The notes under the pieces are model-generated. The model was not told the DNA's origin. It made no database searches and saw nothing but the letters and a program-made list of their open reading frames with translations. The position numbers were made by a program, and so were the translations under genes. Below are positions 53,696 to 61,665 of a stretch of DNA of 64,000 nucleotides, piece after piece. Position 1 is the first letter of the stretch. The number at the start of each line of letters is the position of its first letter. The DNA is taken from contig NZ_CP178740.1 of the NCBI RefSeq assembly GCF_047324305.1, positions 5,270,001-5,334,000 of the forward strand, written 5' to 3'. The stretch comes from Acerihabitans sp047324305. Lineage in GTDB: Bacteria; Pseudomonadota; Gammaproteobacteria; Enterobacterales; Enterobacteriaceae.

Positions 53696-55405
53696 ATGAT
53701 CAATCAACCGGTTTGCGTCGCGGCAATTCAGTTTGAACCTACACAATTCCGTAAAGAAGACAATATCCTCAGGCTGCTAGCCCTGGCCGGGGAGGCCGCG
53801 GCCGGCGGCGCGCGCCTGATCGTCATGCCCGAGATGGGCACCACCGGCTATTGCTGGATGGATCGTGAAGAGGTCGCCGATTACGTCGAGACGGTGCCCG
53901 GCGCCACCACCGATCGTTTCGTCCTGCTGGCGGCGCGCTATCAATGTTACCTGGTGGTCGGTTTGCCTGAAGTGGATGCGCGCAGCGGGCTATATTACAA
54001 CAGCGCGGTGCTGATCGGCCCCGACGGCGTGATCGGCAAACACCGTAAAACCCATCCGTATATCTCGGAGCCAAAATGGGCGGCGAACGGCGATTTGGGG
54101 CATCAGGTATTCCCTACCCCGCTTGGCAATATTGCGCTGCTGATTTGCATGGATATCCATTTTATCGAAACCGCCCGCCTGGCCGGCTTACAGGGCGCGG
54201 ACGTCATTTGCCATATCAGCAACTGGCTGGCCGAGCGCACTCCCGCGCCTTACTGGATTAATCGCGCCTATGAAAACGACTGCTACCTGATTGAAAGCAA
54301 TCGCTGGGGGCGGGAACGCGGCGTCCAGTTCAGCGGCGGCAGTTGCATTATCGAACCCAACGGCCATATCCAGGCCTGGCGCGATACCGGCGACGGCATC
54401 GTTTCCGGGGTTTTGCATACCGGCGCCCGCCGCCGCGTGCTGGCAGAGCGCAGGCCGGAGCTGTACAAGGAATTGATGACAAATACCTTTATGTGGAATC
54501 CGCTGGATTTCTTCGGCCTGTACGCCACCAAACCCCTGCCGGAGGGCAAACGCTCGCATATTGCCGTCGGGCAATTCGAACCCGACGATGATATCAACGT
54601 CAATCTCAGGCATATCGGACAACTGGCCGCCAGGGCAAAAGCGCAGGGCGCGGAGCTGCTGACGCTGCCCGAGCTTTGCCTCACCGGCAAATACCGGGCC
54701 CCCGCCGGCGCCATCACCCCGCGGCACGCCGCCGTCAGCGCCCTGATGGATCTGTGCGCCCGCCTGCGGCTCTACCTGGTGGCGGGCATGGTGGAGGACG
54801 GCGGCGACGGCAACCGCTATAACTCGGCGGTATTGATCGGCCCGGACGGCCTGCAGGGGATGTATCGCAAAATTCATTTAACCGCGGAAGACAAGACCTG
54901 GGCGACGCCCGGCAGCGCCTGGACCACCGTTGATATTCCCTGCGGGCGCATCGGCCTGCTGATCGGCCATGACCTTGAATTTCCCGAGGCGGGACGGATC
55001 CTCGCAATGCGCGGCTGCGATATTATCGCCTGTCCGGCGGCGCTGGATCTGCCGGGGCCGATCGATCATCCCGGCACCGCCGTGCCCCACGACTACCCTA
55101 TTGCCACCGGAGCATCCCGCCACCACTGGCTGTTAACCCGGGTACGGGCCGGGGAAAACAATGTCTACCTGAGTTATGCCAATGCCAATCTTTCGGGGCT
55201 AAGCGGTATTTTCGGGCCGGATACCTTTGTCTGGCCCAGGCGCGAGGCGCTGGTCACCGAGGTCCAGGGCCTGGCCGTGCTGGACATCGATACCAGCAAC
55301 CTGGACTGCGCCTATCCCACCAATGTGGTGCGGCGCAAAGATCTGGTCGCCATGCGCCAGCCCCATTATTACCAGCCGTTGATCCAGGTTGCCGGCGGCG
55401 AATGA
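53696..55405 (+). CDS. Tandem nitrilase-superfamily amidohydrolase, second domain lacking the catalytic Cys
   Basis: 569 residues, two carbon-nitrogen hydrolase domains. Domain 1 has E46 (VMPEMGTTGY), K118 (KHRKTHPY) and C151 (LLICMDIHF). Domain 2 keeps E326 (LPELCLTGKY) and K392 (MYRKIHL) but has LLIGHDLEFPE, glycine 424 in place of the nucleophile. So one active and one structural or regulatory half is likely. It takes the place of amiE upstream of amiC/amiR-like genes and may hydrolyse the amide made by the nitrile hydratase, or a nitrile directly. ATG 53696 chosen over GTG 53690 (inside the ribosome site). Confidence 0.88.
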   Translation: MINQPVCVAAIQFEPTQFRKEDNILRLLALAGEAAAGGARLIVMPEMGTTGYCWMDREEVADYVETVPGATTDRFVLLAARYQCYLVVGLPEVDARSGLYYNSAVLIGPDGVIGKHRKTHPYISEPKWAANGDLGHQVFPTPLGNIALLICMDIHFIETARLAGLQGADVICHISNWLAERTPAPYWINRAYENDCYLIESNRWGRERGVQFSGGSCIIEPNGHIQAWRDTGDGIVSGVLHTGARRRVLAERRPELYKELMTNTFMWNPLDFFGLYATKPLPEGKRSHIAVGQFEPDDDINVNLRHIGQLAARAKAQGAELLTLPELCLTGKYRAPAGAITPRHAAVSALMDLCARLRLYLVAGMVEDGGDGNRYNSAVLIGPDGLQGMYRKIHLTAEDKTWATPGSAWTTVDIPCGRIGLLIGHDLEFPEAGRILAMRGCDIIACPAALDLPGPIDHPGTAVPHDYPIATGASRHHWLLTRVRAGENNVYLSYANANLSGLSGIFGPDTFVWPRREALVTEVQGLAVLDIDTSNLDCAYPTNVVRRKDLVAMRQPHYYQPLIQVAGGE

Positions 55406-55422
55406 GGTAACACGAGGTGAAT

Positions 55423-56586
55423 ATGTTTTCAGCAGATAACCGCCTGATCCCGGGCGGGAGCCGCTCCAAGGCCATCATTCCGGTGGGCGTGCTGTATTCG
55501 GTATCCGGTCATTATGGCGGCATCGGGCGGGAAATGCTCAACGGCATTATGCTGGCCATCGAGGAAGTAAATGCCAGCAAAAGTTTTAACTTTACCCTGG
55601 CGCCGGTTATCTACGATCCCGGCTGCAACCTGGATAATTATTATCGCCATTGCCATGACCTGCTGTACCAGCACGGGGTAAAACATATCGTCGGCTGTTA
55701 TACCTCCGCCTCGCGCAAGCTGATTTTGCCGCTGGTCGAGGGCGCCAACGCCCTGCTCTGGCATAGCGCGCGCTACGAGGGCTTTGAAAGCAGCAATAAC
55801 GTCATGTACCTGGGCGCCGCGCCCAACCAGCATGTGCTGCCGATGCTCGACTATGTCATCAATCACTATCCGGCCGAGATATACCATGTCGGCTCTAACT
55901 ATATCTGGTCGGAAGAGATCGATCGCATTATCCGCGACGCGCTGGACGCCCGGGGCGGCACCCTGGTACAAAGCCGGTTCCTGGCGCTCGGCGACACCGG
56001 CGTGGAACAGGTCATACTGGATATCATCCGCCGCCGCCCGCCGGTGGTCATGGTCACGCTGGTCGGCATTTCGGCATACCGTTTTTACCGCGTCTGGAAA
56101 ACCATGGAGCAAGAGCATGAATTCCTGCGTTCGTCATCTGTCGTGCGGCTTAGCCTGACCCTGTGCGAGTCGGAGGTGGCGATGGTGGGCGCGGACGCGC
56201 TGGAGGGATATCTGGTTTCCGCCGTGTATTTCCAAAATATCGACAACGAGCAGAATCGGCGGTTTATCCAGCGCTACCGCAGCCGCTTCGGCGAAAACGC
56301 CACCACCACGGTGGACGCCGAGGCCGCCTGGATGTGCGGACACTTTTTAGCCAAGGGAATTAATCGGTGCGGCAGCGACGAGACGTCGGCGGTGCGGGAG
56401 GCGGTGTACGCCGAAAGCCTGTCGGCGCCGAACGGCATCACCCGCATCAACCGGGAAAATAACCATGCCAGCCTGACGCCGCGCCTGGCGCGACTCGGCG
56501 AGGATGGGCGCTTTCATCTCCTTTGGCAGTCCCCCGGCCCGGTAATCCCAGACCCCTGGTTAACCTGGTCCGATTTTTCGTTATAG
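55423..56586 (+). CDS. AmiC-like ligand sensor (periplasmic-binding-protein fold)
   Basis: 387 residues, close to P. aeruginosa AmiC in length: VGVLYSVSGHYGGIGREMLN at the start, GCYTSASRKLILPLVE in the middle, and EAAWMCGHFLAKGIN. No signal peptide is seen, so like AmiC it is cytosolic: it binds the amide-type ligand and releases AmiR. Start at ATG 55423 with CGAGGTG upstream, rather than GTG 55417. Followed 20 bases later by the ANTAR gene. Confidence 0.88.
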   Translation: MFSADNRLIPGGSRSKAIIPVGVLYSVSGHYGGIGREMLNGIMLAIEEVNASKSFNFTLAPVIYDPGCNLDNYYRHCHDLLYQHGVKHIVGCYTSASRKLILPLVEGANALLWHSARYEGFESSNNVMYLGAAPNQHVLPMLDYVINHYPAEIYHVGSNYIWSEEIDRIIRDALDARGGTLVQSRFLALGDTGVEQVILDIIRRRPPVVMVTLVGISAYRFYRVWKTMEQEHEFLRSSSVVRLSLTLCESEVAMVGADALEGYLVSAVYFQNIDNEQNRRFIQRYRSRFGENATTTVDAEAAWMCGHFLAKGINRCGSDETSAVREAVYAESLSAPNGITRINRENNHASLTPRLARLGEDGRFHLLWQSPGPVIPDPWLTWSDFSL

Positions 56587-56606
56587 CGAGCCGTGCGAGG
56601 TGTTAA

Positions 56607-57221
56607 GTGCAAGAGGCTAAAAAACGACTGATGGTGCGAGGGATGAAAATTGCGCTGTTCGGCTGTGCGCCTCGTGACGAAAAGAACCTGCTGCTGCAGT
56701 TTCTGCGTCTCGGCGTCCAGGGCCACAGCTTTGTGGATTTTCATGATGACGTATTCCGCGATCGTTATGACAGCGTGATTTTTGATTCCGACAACAGCGT
56801 CCTGATCAAACAAATCAGCCAGGGCACCTGGCCGTCTTTGCCTAAAATTGCCCTGATGGGACTGGAGACCCCGTCCCGCTTGTCCTGGGTCATCGATCAG
56901 GAAGTGGACGGCTGCCTGCGCAAGCCGGTAAAGACCGACGGCATTTTATCCACCATCATCCTGGCCCGGCATCATTTTGAACGCCATCAGGCGCATCTGG
57001 CGGCGCTCAGGCAACAGGACATTCGCATTCGTTCGCGTCGTTTCCTGTTGTCGGCGCAGCTATTATTGATCCAGGAATTCAACTACAGCGAGCAGCAATC
57101 CTATGAATTATTGCGGCGGCTGGCGACGGAACAACAGCAAACGGTGGAGGAATTCTGTATCGTTTTTTTATCGCGCCAGCAGGAATGGTTACACATGTTG
57201 AAAACGCGCCATATGCAATAG
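56607..57221 (+). CDS. AmiR-like ANTAR-domain transcription antiterminator
   Basis: 204 residues. An N-terminal pseudo-receiver region (ALFGCAPRDEKNLLLQF), a central coiled helix (about 120-150) and a C-terminal ANTAR domain AQLLLIQEFNYSEQQSYELL then RRLATEQQQTVEEF. ANTAR proteins bind hexaloop RNA hairpins and prevent terminator formation; targets are visible at 53628 and 57513. GTG 56607 has CGAGGTG 5 bases upstream and is the preferred start; ATG 56631 and 56643 are alternatives. Confidence 0.88.
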   Translation: MQEAKKRLMVRGMKIALFGCAPRDEKNLLLQFLRLGVQGHSFVDFHDDVFRDRYDSVIFDSDNSVLIKQISQGTWPSLPKIALMGLETPSRLSWVIDQEVDGCLRKPVKTDGILSTIILARHHFERHQAHLAALRQQDIRIRSRRFLLSAQLLLIQEFNYSEQQSYELLRRLATEQQQTVEEFCIVFLSRQQEWLHMLKTRHMQ

Positions 57222-57275
57222 ATGCATTACGCGGCCCTCCCGGCATACATCAGCCCGGGGCCGATTAAGACAACG

Positions 57276-57292
57276 CGCACCACGTTGGTGAC
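57276..57292 (+). promoter_or_regulatory. NtrC-like binding site
   Basis: GCACCACGTTGGTG at 57277-57290 fits the dyad GCACC-N5-GGTGC in which NtrC binds, with one mismatch at the last position. It lies about 120 bases upstream of the sigma-54 type promoter at 57408, a normal distance for an enhancer. Confidence 0.55.
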
Positions 57293-57407
57293 CGGACTGC
57301 ACTTAAACAGCACAAGAAGGTAATAAGCTCGGGACGAGCGGAGGCACCGGTAACAAAGGTAAAATTCAATAGGCTGTTTTATAACAGTAAAAACACAAGT
57401 CACACAT

Positions 57408-57423
57408 TGGCATCTATATTGCT
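57408..57423 (+). promoter_or_regulatory. Sigma-54 type promoter of the nitrile hydratase operon
   Basis: TGGCATCTATATTGCT matches TGGCAC-N5-TTGCW at all but one or two positions, with GG and GC 10 bases apart. It precedes the attenuator at 57513 and nitrile hydratase at 57633. With the NtrC-like site it predicts induction under nitrogen limitation. Confidence 0.7.
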
Positions 57424-57512
57424 TAACAAGATTATCATGTGAATGTTATTTTTCCGCCGTCCAGGCCCGTTGATATTCATTATTGTTAGTGTAGTAGAGT
57501 AAACATAACGCC

Positions 57513-57561
57513 GGCAAAGATGCCCCCGCAGCTCGCAAGAGTTGCAGGGGCTTTTTTTTTT
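57513..57561 (+). terminator. Leader attenuator of the nitrile hydratase operon with ANTAR-type hexaloop hairpin
   Basis: Same GGCAAAGATGCCC as the nitrilase leader: stem GGC (57513-57515), loop AAAGAT, GCC (57522-57524). The GCC also begins a 13-bp terminator stem (GCCCCCGCAGCTC with GAGTTGCAGGGGC, loop GCAA, one mismatch and one G-U), then ten T. A CATAAC upstream is shared with the other leader. An ANTAR antiterminator would favour the hexaloop form. Confidence 0.72.
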
Positions 57562-57632
57562 GCGCGGTATTTCCCGCGGCCCACGCGCGTTACCAGGCGT
57601 AAGGGCCGCAAAACAAAGCAAGAGGAAAGACA

Positions 57633-58244
57633 ATGAGCGATATTTTGGAGCCAACCGCGCCACCCAATATTCCAACGTTACGGATTAAAGCCATTCAGTC
57701 CTTATTGATTGAAAAAGGCTACCTCAAGGCGGAAGCGGTGGATGAAATCATCGATATCTTTGAACATCGCTTCGGTCCGAAGAACGGCGCCAGGGTGGTA
57801 GCCAAAGCCTGGAGCGATCCGTCCTATAAGCAACGCCTGCTGGATGATGCCACCGCGGCCATTGCCGAACTGGGTTTTACCGGCCTGGAAGGCGCCCATA
57901 TGTTCGTGGCCGAAAATACCGCGACGGTCCACAACATGGTGGTGTGCACGCTGTGCTCCTGCTATCCCTGGCCTACCCTGGGCCTGCCGCCCACGTGGTA
58001 CAAAGCGCCGCAGTATCGCTCGCGGGCGGTCATGGAGCCCCGCGCGGTGCTGGAGGAGTTTAACGTGCGGCTGCCGGATAGCGTTGAAATCCGGGTGTGG
58101 GACAGCAACGCCGAGATCCGCTATATGATCCTGCCGCTGCGGCCGGCCGGCAGCGAAGGCATGAGCGAGGACCAGTTGGCCGCCCTGGTCAGCCGCGACT
58201 CGATGATCGGCACCGCGGTGCTGCCCCCCGTAGGCCAGGCCTGA
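57633..58244 (+). CDS. nthA: Nitrile hydratase alpha subunit, cobalt type
   Basis: 203 residues. C105-T-L-C108-S-C110 (VCTLCSCYPWP) is the metal site; threonine after the first cysteine marks cobalt-type enzymes. The two later cysteines become sulfinate and sulfenate. Also RVVAKAWSDPSYKQRLL and a C-terminal RPAGSEGMSEDQL. It hydrates nitriles to amides. With a split beta subunit, a thiocyanate-hydrolase-like activity is an alternative. AGAGGAAAG precedes the ATG. Confidence 0.94.
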   Translation: MSDILEPTAPPNIPTLRIKAIQSLLIEKGYLKAEAVDEIIDIFEHRFGPKNGARVVAKAWSDPSYKQRLLDDATAAIAELGFTGLEGAHMFVAENTATVHNMVVCTLCSCYPWPTLGLPPTWYKAPQYRSRAVMEPRAVLEEFNVRLPDSVEIRVWDSNAEIRYMILPLRPAGSEGMSEDQLAALVSRDSMIGTAVLPPVGQA

Positions 58245-58271
58245 TAACCCAAGCACGAACAGGAGAGAACG

Positions 58272-58589
58272 ATGAATTCAATTCATGATGTAGGCGGCAT
58301 GCATAACCTCGGCCCGGTGGCGATCAACCCCGGCGAACCGGTCTTCAAAGCCGAATGGGAAAAGCAGGTCTTTTCCACCATCGGCCTGTATTTTGCCGGC
58401 GGCCTGTGTCCCATCGACGAATTCCGTCACGCCATCGAGGTGATGGATCCCGCTGAATACCTCAGCACGCCCTACTACGTGCACTGGTATCACGCGATGG
58501 AAACGTTGGGCATCGAAAACGGTTTATTTACCCAGGAAGAACTGGAAGACAAGGTACGGCAGTTAGCGCAGCAGGAGAAAGCATCATGA
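58272..58589 (+). CDS. Nitrile hydratase beta subunit, N-terminal polypeptide
   Basis: 105 residues. MNSIHDVGGMHNLGPV is the family N-terminus, and WYHAMETLGIENGLFTQEELE closes the helical half of a normal beta subunit. It stops and the next gene begins in an ATGA overlap, so beta is made as two chains. This is the arrangement of thiocyanate hydrolase and the toyocamycin nitrile hydratase, not of common two-subunit enzymes. Confidence 0.9.
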   Translation: MNSIHDVGGMHNLGPVAINPGEPVFKAEWEKQVFSTIGLYFAGGLCPIDEFRHAIEVMDPAEYLSTPYYVHWYHAMETLGIENGLFTQEELEDKVRQLAQQEKAS

Positions 58590-58939
58590 AGATCCTGGAA
58601 AAAGAGCAGGTTTACGCCGCGGTGACAACCAACCCGGTCTATGTGCGTCCTACCGATCTGCCGATCCGTTTCGCCGCCGGCGATCGGGTTCAGGCAAAAA
58701 ACATTCATCCCCTGGGCCATACCCGCCTGCCGCGCTATGTTCGCGGCAAGACGGGTACGGTGGTGCGCCACCACGGCTCGTTTGTGTTCCCCGATACCTT
58801 TGCCCACGGCAAGGGAGAAAAACCGCAGCACGTCTACAGCGTGCGCTTCGAGGCGCGGGAACTGTGGGGCGAGGAGGCCGGGGGGCATTCCGCCGTCTAT
58901 CTCGATCTTTGGGATGACTATATTATTCCGGCCACCTGA
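58586..58939 (+). CDS. Nitrile hydratase beta subunit, C-terminal polypeptide
   Basis: 117 residues, the SH3-like half: RFAAGDRVQAKNIHPLGHTR then LPRYVRGKTGTVVRHHGSFV and VYSVRFEARELWGE. The two halves add up to 222 residues, a normal beta length. It has its own GGAGAAA ribosome site inside the preceding gene, so the split is a stable gene structure rather than a frameshift. Confidence 0.92.
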   Translation: MKILEKEQVYAAVTTNPVYVRPTDLPIRFAAGDRVQAKNIHPLGHTRLPRYVRGKTGTVVRHHGSFVFPDTFAHGKGEKPQHVYSVRFEARELWGEEAGGHSAVYLDLWDDYIIPAT

Positions 58940-58951
58940 GGGGAGCGCAGC

Positions 58952-59437
58952 ATGACGACGATAACCACATCCTCCCCCGCCACGACGGCCGGGGACGAGC
59001 CGGAAATGGCGTTCGGCGAGCCCTGGCAGGCCGAAGCTTTCGCCACCGCGCTGCAGCTGTCGCGCAACGGACTCTACCGCTGGAGCGAATGGGTAGAGGT
59101 GTTTGCGCGCATCATCAGGGAACAGCCGCAGCGGCCGGACGAAAACCCGGGGGAAGCCTATTATCGCCAGTGGCTGGGCGCGCTGGAAACGCTGCTGCAA
59201 GGCAAATCGCTGCTGTCCGGCGAGGATGTCGACGCGCGCCAGGCATTGTGGCACCTGGCCTACTTGCATACGCCGCACGGGCAGCCGGTATCGCTGCAGC
59301 GCGTAGCGCATATCATCGATCCGTGCGCCGCCCTGGATCGGGTCGCCGACCCGCATGCGGCGCATCACCATCACAGCCACGCGCATGGGGGCCGCCCGAT
59401 CCCCACGCCGATTACGGTGGTCCCGGGAGCAGGCTGA
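58952..59437 (+). CDS. Nitrile hydratase accessory protein with His-rich tail
   Basis: 161 residues, related to the activator (P14K/P15K type) that delivers cobalt by swapping or loading the alpha subunit: EMAFGEPWQAEAFATALQLS, then WSEWVEVFARIIRE. The C-terminus has HAAHHHHSHAHGG, a likely Co2+ store. GGGGAGCGC precedes the ATG. Needed for maturation of the enzyme. Confidence 0.88.
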   Translation: MTTITTSSPATTAGDEPEMAFGEPWQAEAFATALQLSRNGLYRWSEWVEVFARIIREQPQRPDENPGEAYYRQWLGALETLLQGKSLLSGEDVDARQALWHLAYLHTPHGQPVSLQRVAHIIDPCAALDRVADPHAAHHHHSHAHGGRPIPTPITVVPGAG

Positions 59438-59574
59438 CCAGGACATAACGCCAGGGAACGGCGTAAACCGCATGGAAAACACGATGGCACAGAGGACACC
59501 TTGGCGCGGGCACGATGCTCCTGCCGGCCGTCCCGGCTGACCATCCGGCCCCAACACACACAGGACGCTCGACT

Positions 59575-60585
59575 ATGAGTGATGTATCGCAGGGTCTTCC
59601 CCGGAAGCCCCCGGGCTCCCCTCGGCCCGGAAAAGGTCAACTCCCGGCGCTGCGCGGCGCGGCGCTGGCGATGGTGGTGTATATGATCATGTATCTGCTG
59701 TATGGCTGGTCGGAGCCCGGTGCGTTCAGCGCCTACGCCGTCGCTGACCTGATCAATAACGCCGCCCCGCTGGCGCTGGCCGCCGCCGGGCAAACGCTGG
59801 TGGTGCTGACCAGGGGATTCGATTTATCCCTGGTGGGCGTCATTTCCATTGCCAACGTACTCACCGCCATTGCCCCGTTCGACGGGCCGGGCGGCGCGCT
59901 GTTCAGCCTGCTGCTCTGCGTGGGGGCCGGCGCGCTGATCGGCCTGCTCAACGGCTATCTGGTGGCCTATAGGGGCATCCAGAGCATCGCCGCGACGCTT
60001 GGCACCATGATTATCGGCCAGGGTATCGCCCTGCTCCTGCTGCCGGTGCCCGGCGGCTCGGTATCGGAGTTTATCAGCGACGGCCTGACGGGCATGCTGT
60101 GGCAAATCCTGCCAGTGTCCGCCCTGGTGCTGGCGTTTTTTGCCCTGATCTGGCTGCTGATCAAACGTACCGACACCGGCGTCGCTTTTTATGCGGTGGG
60201 CGCCGATGAAACCGCCGCCGGGCTGTCCGGCATCTCCGTCAAGTGGAAGCGCTGCCAGGCGTTTATCCTGGCCGGCTGTTTCTACGGCGCGGCGGGATTT
60301 ATGCTTAGCGCCCAAACCGCCACCGGCGATCCCAACTCGGGCCTGCCGTTTCTGCTGCTCTCCTTTGCCTCGGTGGCGCTGGGCGGCACCAGCCTCAGCG
60401 GCGGGCGCGGCGGCGCGTTCGGCTCGATGGTGGGCGCGGCGGTGCTGCTGTTAATGCAAAAAATGCTGTTCGCCATTGGCGTCTCCTCGTTCTATATCGG
60501 CTTTTTCCAGGGCGTACTGCTGGTGCTGTCCATCGTATGCGAGAAGGTGCTTAACCGTTCGCCACGCACAGGAGCACATTCATGA
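59575..60585 (+). CDS. Ribose-type (CUT2) ABC transporter permease 1
   Basis: 336 residues from ATG 59575; about 8-10 membrane helices. AAAGQTLVVLTRGFDLSLVG and GLLNGYLVAYRGIQSIAATL are the conserved loops of RbsC-like permeases. Its end overlaps the second permease as ATGA. The in-frame extension from 59515 has no membrane or signal logic. A 22-codon ORF at 59473 lies in the preceding gap and is probably not real. Confidence 0.9.
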   Translation: MSDVSQGLPRKPPGSPRPGKGQLPALRGAALAMVVYMIMYLLYGWSEPGAFSAYAVADLINNAAPLALAAAGQTLVVLTRGFDLSLVGVISIANVLTAIAPFDGPGGALFSLLLCVGAGALIGLLNGYLVAYRGIQSIAATLGTMIIGQGIALLLLPVPGGSVSEFISDGLTGMLWQILPVSALVLAFFALIWLLIKRTDTGVAFYAVGADETAAGLSGISVKWKRCQAFILAGCFYGAAGFMLSAQTATGDPNSGLPFLLLSFASVALGGTSLSGGRGGAFGSMVGAAVLLLMQKMLFAIGVSSFYIGFFQGVLLVLSIVCEKVLNRSPRTGAHS

Positions 60586-61616
60586 ACAAAATCTCCCTGG
60601 CGGCGCCGGAAGCCGGACGTATCGACCGGCGCGCCAACGGCCGGATGAGTCCCGAGGCGGTCGCGCCGGTATTATTACTGGGCCTGACGGTGATAATGAT
60701 CCTGGCCTCCCGCCTGATAAGCCCGTCCCTGGGGTCCTGGTCGCAGGTGCTGATGATCGTGACCCTGGGCTCATTCCTGCTGGTGGTGGCGTTCGGCCAG
60801 GGGCTGGTGGTTCTGTCCGGCGGCATGGATCTGTCAGTGGCCTCGCTGTTTATGTACGGCGGCGTGATGTCGGCGGGCATGATAGGTGCCGGCGGCGACA
60901 ATATTGCCTATATGCTGCCGTTGATCCTGCTGTCCGCCGCGGCCATCGGCGCGTTCAGCGGTCTGGGAATCACCCTGCTGCGCATCCCGCCGTTTATCAT
61001 GACCATGGGCACCGGCATCATCGTCGCGTCGCTGGCGCTCGGCGCCACCGGCGGCAGCACGCTCGGCGCGTCGCCCCAGCTGTTGGCTGACATCGTCAAG
61101 GGCAGCGTATTCGGCATCCCCTGCATCGTTCTGTTCACCCTGGTTTTCAGCGTGCTGGGGATCGTGATCCAGACGCGCACGGTGTTTGGACGCAACCTGT
61201 ACGCGCTGGGATGCAGCCCGGGCGCGGCCAAGGTCGGCGGCATCCCGGTCGGCGCGGCCACCGTTGCCGCCTATGCCCTGAGCGGGCTGTGCGCGGCCCT
61301 GGGCGGCGCGCTGCTCACCGGCTATTCCGACGGCGCCACCCTGCGCATGGGCGACCCCTACATGCTGCCCTCCATTGCCGCGGTGGTGGTAGGCGGCTCC
61401 TCGATACTGGGCGGCAAAGGCACGTTTATCGGCACCATCGCCGGGTCGCTGTTTTTAACCACCGTGGACTCGGTGATTGCCGCCACCAGCCTCGGCCAGG
61501 GCTGGCGGCTGATTGTCTCCGGGGCGATTATTACCGTCGCCCTGTTATGCCAGTCCGGCTCGGCGAATTCACTTATTTTATTATCAGGAAAGACCAGGGC
61601 TTTATTTAAACGTTAA
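60582..61616 (+). CDS. Ribose-type (CUT2) ABC transporter permease 2
   Basis: 344 residues, multi-spanning: GQGLVVLSGGMDLSVASLFM, then FIMTMGTGIIVASLALG and GSSILGGKGTFIGTIAGSLF, as in RbsC-like permeases. With permease 1 it would form a heterodimeric channel. Translationally coupled to permease 1. Confidence 0.9.
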   Translation: MNKISLAAPEAGRIDRRANGRMSPEAVAPVLLLGLTVIMILASRLISPSLGSWSQVLMIVTLGSFLLVVAFGQGLVVLSGGMDLSVASLFMYGGVMSAGMIGAGGDNIAYMLPLILLSAAAIGAFSGLGITLLRIPPFIMTMGTGIIVASLALGATGGSTLGASPQLLADIVKGSVFGIPCIVLFTLVFSVLGIVIQTRTVFGRNLYALGCSPGAAKVGGIPVGAATVAAYALSGLCAALGGALLTGYSDGATLRMGDPYMLPSIAAVVVGGSSILGGKGTFIGTIAGSLFLTTVDSVIAATSLGQGWRLIVSGAIITVALLCQSGSANSLILLSGKTRALFKR

Positions 61617-61665
61617 TTAACGCCAAACATGTGAAATCAACTTAACAAATCGATCGGGAGTGACT

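Noticed and set aside
57232..57266. GC-rich inverted repeat after the AmiR-like gene
   Set aside because: No T-run follows, so not a convincing intrinsic terminator.
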